From positions 1-64,000 of the IMG/VR virus record IMGVR_UViG_3300020220_000019: a stretch of 64,000 nt of DNA. One strand, 5' to 3'. Made by a program: the position numbers and the translations under genes. The stretch is from a virus. Below the pieces are notes generated by a model, which saw only the letters and a list, made by a program, of their open reading frames with translations, searched no databases and was not told where the DNA came from. Shown in pieces: positions 60,386 to 64,000 of the stretch; position 1 is the stretch's first letter; each line of letters begins with the position of its first letter.

Positions 60386-60812
60386 CGACATCTCCTGACC
60401 TCCAACGCTTGCTTACCTTCATCCGGTGTCTAGTCCACCGCGACAAGAAGGTGCGGTACTTCTCCCTTATGATGTTCCTAAATGACGGAACAACATGGTG
60501 ATCTTGGATGGAGAAAACGAATTCCCCATTGGGGATGAGTCTTTGAAGATCGTCCTGATAAATAAAGAAAGAATCAACGATCTCGTTGGGAGTCCACTCC
60601 GAATCCCTGAATTTCACCTCAATGTGAGTCCTATCTGGACTGTCCGTGTTTCCGAAAGAAAGACTTATATCTTGATAAGTAAAGTCCTTCATGTATTGGA
60701 TCACGACAGGAATGTCGCGTGGATGGACATAGGCATCAAGGATACAGTTGCATATCGCAGCCGGAAATGGCTCCTTTAGCGCAGCAAAGATGGAACGGAG
60801 AAAGTTAGCCAT
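60366..60812 (-). CDS. Unknown protein, 148 aa
   Basis: GAGGAG before the ATG but no leader; it follows the gene ending at 60831 closely. Aromatic and basic C-terminus (KYRTFLSRWTRHRMKVSKRW). No family recognised. Confidence 0.6.
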   Translation of the reverse strand: MANFLRSIFAALKEPFPAAICNCILDAYVHPRDIPVVIQYMKDFTYQDISLSFGNTDSPDRTHIEVKFRDSEWTPNEIVDSFFIYQDDLQRLIPNGEFVFSIQDHHVVPSFRNIIREKYRTFLSRWTRHRMKVSKRWRSGDVEVTSCK

Positions 60813-60830
60813 ATCTCCTCTATCGGCAGA

Positions 60831-61541
60831 TTATTTGCTTTCGATAGTGCCTTCACGGAACATTGCACAGATCGTCTGTTCCAACTCCACTTGGCGTTTC
60901 GCAAGTGCCTTGATGCACCCTGCGTATTGCTTGGAATCGCCAATAATGTTCCACTTTCCTGACTCACCCTCAAGGGTAAAGTCAAGGCGGAAAGTCAGTT
61001 TGGGGTAGGCAGCGGCAAGTGCGTGAATGACAGGGACAGGCGGTGACCAAGCGGTATCGAAACTGTAGATAGTCATGGTCGCTGTTTCTTGGGGGCTGTT
61101 ACCTTCAGAGTTACAGGCATTCCACTTAGTCCCCCAATGGGCACAGCACCATTCGTACCAGTTATCGAAACCATAGCGGCTCTTAAGTTCATCAAGACGC
61201 TTTGCATCATCTTCAGTAAGAGCGTTTTCAAGCCGCCACTTCAGAGTGTCCTCCGGCCATTCATTCTCCTTCGCCAAATGAATGATTTGCTCTCGCGTCA
61301 TCGGACGGGGAGAAGTAGTGCCTTCCAGTTCCTCGGGCATTGGGATCACGAAGTTGAAGTCGAACACCGGAACGATTCGCTTCTCGTACTTGTTGCGGCA
61401 CTCGTCTGGGTTTTCCTCCGCCCACTTGTTGATTAGAGGCTTGAACTTGCTGCGGATGAAAGCCTTGAGTTCGGATGCAAACAGATCGCGGTCGGCCTTC
61501 TTACCCTTGACCTTGAGAAGATTTCCAGTCCAGTTTGGCAT
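60831..61541 (-). CDS. Api92/DUF1281-like protein, 236 aa
   Basis: MPNWTGNLLKVKGKKADRDL at the start, FNFVIPMPEEL near 65, WCCAHWGTKWNAC near 130 and YSFDTAWSPPVPVIHALA near 160 match a ferredoxin-like family known from phages and plasmids (Api92-like), function unknown. Leader upstream. Confidence 0.7.
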   Translation of the reverse strand: MPNWTGNLLKVKGKKADRDLFASELKAFIRSKFKPLINKWAEENPDECRNKYEKRIVPVFDFNFVIPMPEELEGTTSPRPMTREQIIHLAKENEWPEDTLKWRLENALTEDDAKRLDELKSRYGFDNWYEWCCAHWGTKWNACNSEGNSPQETATMTIYSFDTAWSPPVPVIHALAAAYPKLTFRLDFTLEGESGKWNIIGDSKQYAGCIKALAKRQVELEQTICAMFREGTIESK

Positions 61542-61545
61542 TTAT

Positions 61546-61587
61546 GCTCTCCTTGTACGATTAGTTTATTCAACGGATGAAACTTTC
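61546..61587 (-). promoter_or_regulatory. Right-arm leader before gene 61541
   Basis: GTTTCATCCGTTG-AATAAACTAATCG-TACAAGGAGAGC. Confidence 0.75.
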
Positions 61588-61597
61588 GTGCTCGTTC

Positions 61598-61792
61598 TCA
61601 TGGCGGCGGCCCCGGCATCAGGGCATCCCTGATAGGATGAAGAACATACTGTGAAATGACATTTAGTATTGGTGTCTTTATGAAAATGTAAAGTAACACA
61701 AAGAATCCGCATAGAAACCAAAATGAAGCCATGATGGATTCTGAGTTTGGACTCAAAGCCCTGCGTATTTCGCTCTGTCTTTGCTTCTTCAT
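61598..61792 (-). CDS. Small single-pass membrane protein, 64 aa
   Basis: Basic N-terminus (MKKQRQSEIRRAL), one transmembrane helix (SFWFLCGFFVLLYIFI, about 23-39), Pro-rich end. A partial leader (TTTTACATCCGGC at 61808-61820) lies upstream. Confidence 0.6.
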   Translation of the reverse strand: MKKQRQSEIRRALSPNSESIMASFWFLCGFFVLLYIFIKTPILNVISQYVLHPIRDALMPGPPP

Positions 61793-61896
61793 ACTATTAT
61801 CCTGTTTGCCGGATGTAAAATGACCACCTGAGCATTTAGGCTACAGATGGTCGTAGTGTTTGCACTTATAACGAGAGTGCGACCCGTGAGATGAAC
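61793..61896. other. Gene-free spacer
   Basis: Contains only a partial leader and a weak GCACT/AGTGC inverted repeat; nothing else seen. Confidence 0.4.
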
Positions 61897-62208
61897 TCAA
61901 GACTCGTGGGTTCTCAAAACGACATCAATCCCCGTTACGAATCCGTCCTCAAGGCGCACCGTGACGGCTCCTTCGCCGTCATTTGTGAAAGCATCCTTGT
62001 TCTTGTGATATCCTACGGCAGTCATAATGTCGGAAGTATCAAGACCGACAAGCGTACCGTCCGTATGGACTGCAACTGCTCCCGTCAGATTGCCGTCATC
62101 GTCATTCAGCAGGATGAGTTCCATTCCCGTTGTATTGTCGCCTTCTGCAAGCGCAACGGCAGCGGTCACTTCGCTGAGACTGAGGAAATCTTCGTAATTC
62201 GTGTTCAT
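61897..62208 (-). CDS. Unknown acidic protein, 103 aa
   Basis: Beta-rich, Asp/Thr-rich (LILLNDDDGNLTGAVAVHTD). No family recognised. Its leader lacks GGAG. Confidence 0.6.
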   Translation of the reverse strand: MNTNYEDFLSLSEVTAAVALAEGDNTTGMELILLNDDDGNLTGAVAVHTDGTLVGLDTSDIMTAVGYHKNKDAFTNDGEGAVTVRLEDGFVTGIDVVLRTHES

Positions 62209-62239
62209 ATTTCTAGTTTATTCCTGTGATGAAACTTTG
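62209..62239 (-). promoter_or_regulatory. Right-arm leader without GGAG before gene 62208
   Basis: GTTTCATCACAGG-AATAAACTAG; begins right after the 3' end of the tRNA-Arg gene. Confidence 0.65.
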
Positions 62240-62242
62240 AAA

Positions 62243-62316
62243 CGCCCCCGACAGGGTTCGAACCTGTGACCTACGGTTTAGGAAACCGTCGCTCTATCCA
62301 ACTGAACTACGAGGGC
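62243..62316 (-). tRNA. tRNA-Arg (anticodon CCU)
   Basis: A full cloverleaf: acceptor GCCCTCG with CGGGGGC, a D arm with AGTTCAGTTGGATAGAGC, anticodon stem ACGGT/ACCGT around loop TTCCTAA (anticodon CCT, reads AGG), and T arm CAGGTTCGAACCCTG. No CCA is encoded after the discriminator. AGG is used in phage-type AT-rich genes, so it may supplement a host that uses it rarely. Confidence 0.95.
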
Positions 62317-62337
62317 TTTCCAAACTATACGGCTCCA

Positions 62338-62655
62338 TCACGGGAGCGGCAAGTTTTTCATGTGCTTCAGGACTGATTTAAGTTCCTGCTTTTCCTTTTC
62401 CTTGATGCCATCGCTCTCAATAATCTTTTCGATTCGGTGCGATAGATTGAAAGCCAAGACTTCCATGAAAGCCTTGCCTCCTTCCGTAAACGAAATGTCG
62501 TTCAGATAGCCCTTGTCGTCAAAATTGGCATTGACGATTCCCTCGGAAACAAGGGAGAGGACAAGAGACTTAAGTTCTTTGTCAACCACATCTTTCATGT
62601 CCTGCTTCATGGAGGAGACATGGGAGTTTATTTCTTTAGAAAATGCATCGCTCAT
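62338..62655 (-). CDS. Unknown helical protein, 105 aa
   Basis: ATG at 62655; an upstream TTG is less likely. Long Lys/Glu-rich helices ([20 protein letters not shown]) around a [16 protein letters not shown] loop. No family recognised. Confidence 0.65.
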   Translation of the reverse strand: MSDAFSKEINSHVSSMKQDMKDVVDKELKSLVLSLVSEGIVNANFDDKGYLNDISFTEGGKAFMEVLAFNLSHRIEKIIESDGIKEKEKQELKSVLKHMKNLPLP

Positions 62656-62663
62656 TGCTTGTT

Positions 62664-62699
62664 TCCTGTGCAACTACTTTATTTCCGCGATGAAAAATC
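62664..62699 (-). promoter_or_regulatory. Right-arm leader before gene 62655, diverged
   Basis: TTTTCATCGCGG-AAATAAAGTAGTTG-CACAGGAAAC; AGGA replaces AAGGAG. Confidence 0.65.
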
Positions 62700-62882
62700 T
62701 TCGATCTTCTTCTGACAGACAATCACGGAATACTCTTCGTGTTCGTTATCGGGCGTTCCCCAACAGAAACCCCTGAGCGGAATGTCGTTGAACCAAGTGA
62801 TTGTACGACCGCATCTTGGACAACGGTCAATCAGTTCCCCAAGGCTCTTTGATTTTCTTGAAGAATCGTCTTTCTTGCTCAT
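62679..62882 (-). CDS. Zinc-ribbon-like protein, 67 aa
   Basis: RCPRCGRTITWF with a single later Cys pair (GFCWG, VIVCQK) suggests a treble-clef or ribbon metal site. Its last codons overlap the next leader. A partial leader precedes it at 62883-62920. Confidence 0.6.
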   Translation of the reverse strand: MSKKDDSSRKSKSLGELIDRCPRCGRTITWFNDIPLRGFCWGTPDNEHEEYSVIVCQKKIEDFSSRK

Positions 62883-62907
62883 TTTGCACAGTTAGTTCAT
62901 TTGTCGA

Positions 62908-63105
62908 TCACCACAGGTGCGGTGACCGGAGGTACGCTTCTTCATCCAGTTTTCTATCTCTAGCGATGCATGACGGGCAGAAGTGGAAAGTCTCCCAAGA
63001 TTCGTCCACATAACGGTAGGTGGCAGGACGCATCAATGATTCGGGAAACTTGCCGTCACAGCCGTCACAGGAACACTCAGGTTCGTTGTCAAAGGGGTTC
63101 TGCAT
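62908..63105 (-). CDS. Zinc-binding-like protein starting MQNP, 65 aa
   Basis: CSCDGCDGKFPESL and FHFCPSCIARDRKLDE place four Cys in two CxxC pairs. Shares its first four codons with the gene at 63645. Leader upstream. Confidence 0.65.
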   Translation of the reverse strand: MQNPFDNEPECSCDGCDGKFPESLMRPATYRYVDESWETFHFCPSCIARDRKLDEEAYLRSPHLW

Positions 63106-63106
63106 C

Positions 63107-63150
63107 CGGTTCTCCTTGTCCTATTAGTTTATTTGCCCGATGAAAGATTG
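63107..63150 (-). promoter_or_regulatory. Right-arm leader before gene 63105
   Basis: CTTTCATCGGGC-AAATAAACTAATAG-GACAAGGAGAACC. Confidence 0.8.
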
Positions 63151-63169
63151 CCAATTATTGAGATGGCAC

Positions 63170-63427
63170 TTACATACTTGGCATCATTGCGATGCTGAGG
63201 ATGTAGCCACGCGGGATGGTCACTTCCTTCTGATCGTCTGTTGGTTCACTACCAAGAACCGCGACAACATTGTGGGCATCCTGAGACTTGATCCATATGG
63301 GAACAAGAAAAGCACCACGGTTTGCAAATGCAGGGATGAACTCATTAACACCGTCCTCAGAAATCTGAGCGAGGGCAAACTTGTACCCTCTTCCAATCAT
63401 AATCCGTGCGCGTAGTTCAAATGACAT
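63170..63427 (-). CDS. Unknown protein, 85 aa
   Basis: ATG at 63427, three bases after the previous stop; beta-rich (ARIMIGRGYKFALAQI). No family recognised. Confidence 0.65.
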   Translation of the reverse strand: MSFELRARIMIGRGYKFALAQISEDGVNEFIPAFANRGAFLVPIWIKSQDAHNVVAVLGSEPTDDQKEVTIPRGYILSIAMMPSM

Positions 63428-63429
63428 TG

Positions 63430-63645
63430 TTAGTCCTCTTCTTCGTTTGCAAACATGATTTCCCAACCCTTGGGCGAGATGCCTGTCTTGATGAACTCAC
63501 GATCCCCTGCGTTAAGGTAGTGGAAGATGTTCTGAATCAGACCCTCGCCGTTCTTGTAACGCTCAAGGTCGCCTGAATCCACCGTGACTGAGTAAGCCTC
63601 TCCGGTGATTCGGCAGTTTTCGGTGATGGTAACGGGGTTCTGCAT
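63430..63645 (-). CDS. Unknown protein starting MQNP, 71 aa
   Basis: TENCRITGEAYSVTVDSGDL and DREFIKTGISPKGWEIMF; alpha/beta. Coupled to the next gene. Leader upstream. Confidence 0.65.
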   Translation of the reverse strand: MQNPVTITENCRITGEAYSVTVDSGDLERYKNGEGLIQNIFHYLNAGDREFIKTGISPKGWEIMFANEEED

Positions 63646-63646
63646 C

Positions 63647-63690
63647 CGGTTCTCCTTGTCCGATTAGTTTATTTCCAGGATGAAAGATTT
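63647..63690 (-). promoter_or_regulatory. Right-arm leader before gene 63645
   Basis: CTTTCATCCTGG-AAATAAACTAATCG-GACAAGGAGAACC; abuts the 3' end of tRNA-Gln. Confidence 0.8.
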
Positions 63691-63759
63691 GCCCTGCTTG
63701 GATTTGAACCAAGAAAAGGAGATCCAAAGTCTCCCGTGATACCGTTTCACCACAAGGCA
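63689..63759 (-). tRNA. tRNA-Gln (anticodon UUG)
   Basis: Acceptor TGCCTTG with CAGGGCA, anticodon stem GGAGA/TCTCC around CTTTGGA (anticodon TTG), T arm CTTGGTTCAAATCCAAG. CCA is not encoded. Confidence 0.95.
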
Positions 63760-63781
63760 GTCATTATGTTTATCGGCAAAA

Positions 63782-63811
63782 CCCCTCCACCGGATTTCTC
63801 CGGTGAAGGGG
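63782..63811 (-). terminator. Hairpin terminator downstream of the partial gene
   Basis: CCCCTTCACCGGA-GAAA-TCCGGTGGAGGGG followed by TTTT on the minus strand. It separates the gene ending at 63879 from tRNA-Gln. Confidence 0.75.
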
Positions 63812-63878
63812 ACTGAACTTGACAGACCATACAATGGCAGGGCATACCTAGACTCGCCATACCTAACCTTAGTTCGGT

Positions 63879-63998
63879 TTACCCAAGCACAGACAATGCT
63901 GCGTCATGGGCTTCGTTTGTCATCTTGAAGCCCGTTGCAAAACGGTTGCTCCAACCACGGATCAGGGGATTGGTCGATTCGTTCTTCACCTGATTCTC
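63879..63998 (-). CDS. 3' end of an unknown gene, cut by window edge
   Basis: An open minus frame enters from the right edge and ends at TAA 63879 after 39 codons, ending HDAALSVLG. Contains NPLIRGWSNRFATGFKM. Too little is visible for a family. Confidence 0.55.
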   Translation of the reverse strand, partial: ENQVKNESTNPLIRGWSNRFATGFKMTNEAHDAALSVLG

Positions 63999-64000
63999 AT

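Noticed and set aside
63812-63878. Possible third tRNA
   Set aside because: No T-loop, acceptor stem or anticodon arm could be built on either strand.

Overview
The window looks like part of a large tailed-phage genome (Caudoviricetes; jumbo size is likely but cannot be proven from one window). There are no ribosomal, cell-division or central-metabolism operons. Instead there are tail-fibre genes with collagen-like and beta-helical repeats, a sigma-28-type sigma factor, viral nucleotide metabolism (class II ribonucleotide reductase, ThyX, dUTPase), a CCA-adding enzyme, two tRNAs, many glycan-modifying enzymes and dozens of tightly packed small unknown genes. The host is not identifiable. A dockerin-tailed serine protease, a TIGR03790-like protein and two CsrA proteins would fit a planctomycete-like host, but that is only a guess.

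Layout: 1-4243 (minus strand) is a fibre cluster. 4290-4795 is a gene-free stretch that folds into many hairpins and is probably a large structured RNA. 4.8-11.5 kb holds an ATPase and unknown, probably structural proteins. 11.5-19.8 kb holds dUTPase, NrdJ, HNH nuclease, sigma factor and ThyX. 19.8-31.4 kb holds more structural candidates, a superoxide dismutase and a SNF2/HARP-like helicase. 31.4-44.3 kb is a glycan island (glycosyltransferases, methyltransferase, sulfotransferase-like protein, LpxH-like phosphoesterase) mixed with unknown proteins and a CCA-adding enzyme. 44.5-51.4 kb is a transition zone with a dockerin protease flanked by a 41-bp duplication, a ParB-like protein, methyltransferases, a 2-hydroxyacid dehydrogenase and a seven-copy 17-bp motif. 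51.4-64 kb is visibly richer in G+C and carries about 30 small minus-strand genes. Most of these are preceded by nearly the same ~42-bp leader. Two CsrA-like genes and a small-RNA-like unit sit in the middle of this array, and two tRNAs lie near its end.

Two genome-wide patterns stand out. First, many otherwise unrelated proteins begin with a short aromatic/basic tag (MNWYK, MKNWYK, MNWLK, MHWYK, MKNWF). One helicase carries the tag at its C-terminus. Related K-x-A-Q peptides recur inside other proteins. This looks like a shared sorting or processing signal, perhaps for packaging into the capsid. Second, the shared leaders of the right arm combine a promoter-like A/T block with a GGA-rich ribosome-binding site resembling a CsrA target, in the same array that encodes two CsrA homologues and a GGA-containing small RNA candidate.

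Three genes contain an in-frame stop followed by apparently coding sequence (TAG at 8190, TGA at 37694, TAA at 50219). They may be readthrough sites, recent mutations or sequence errors. All family assignments come from reading motifs by eye; no search or structure prediction was run.
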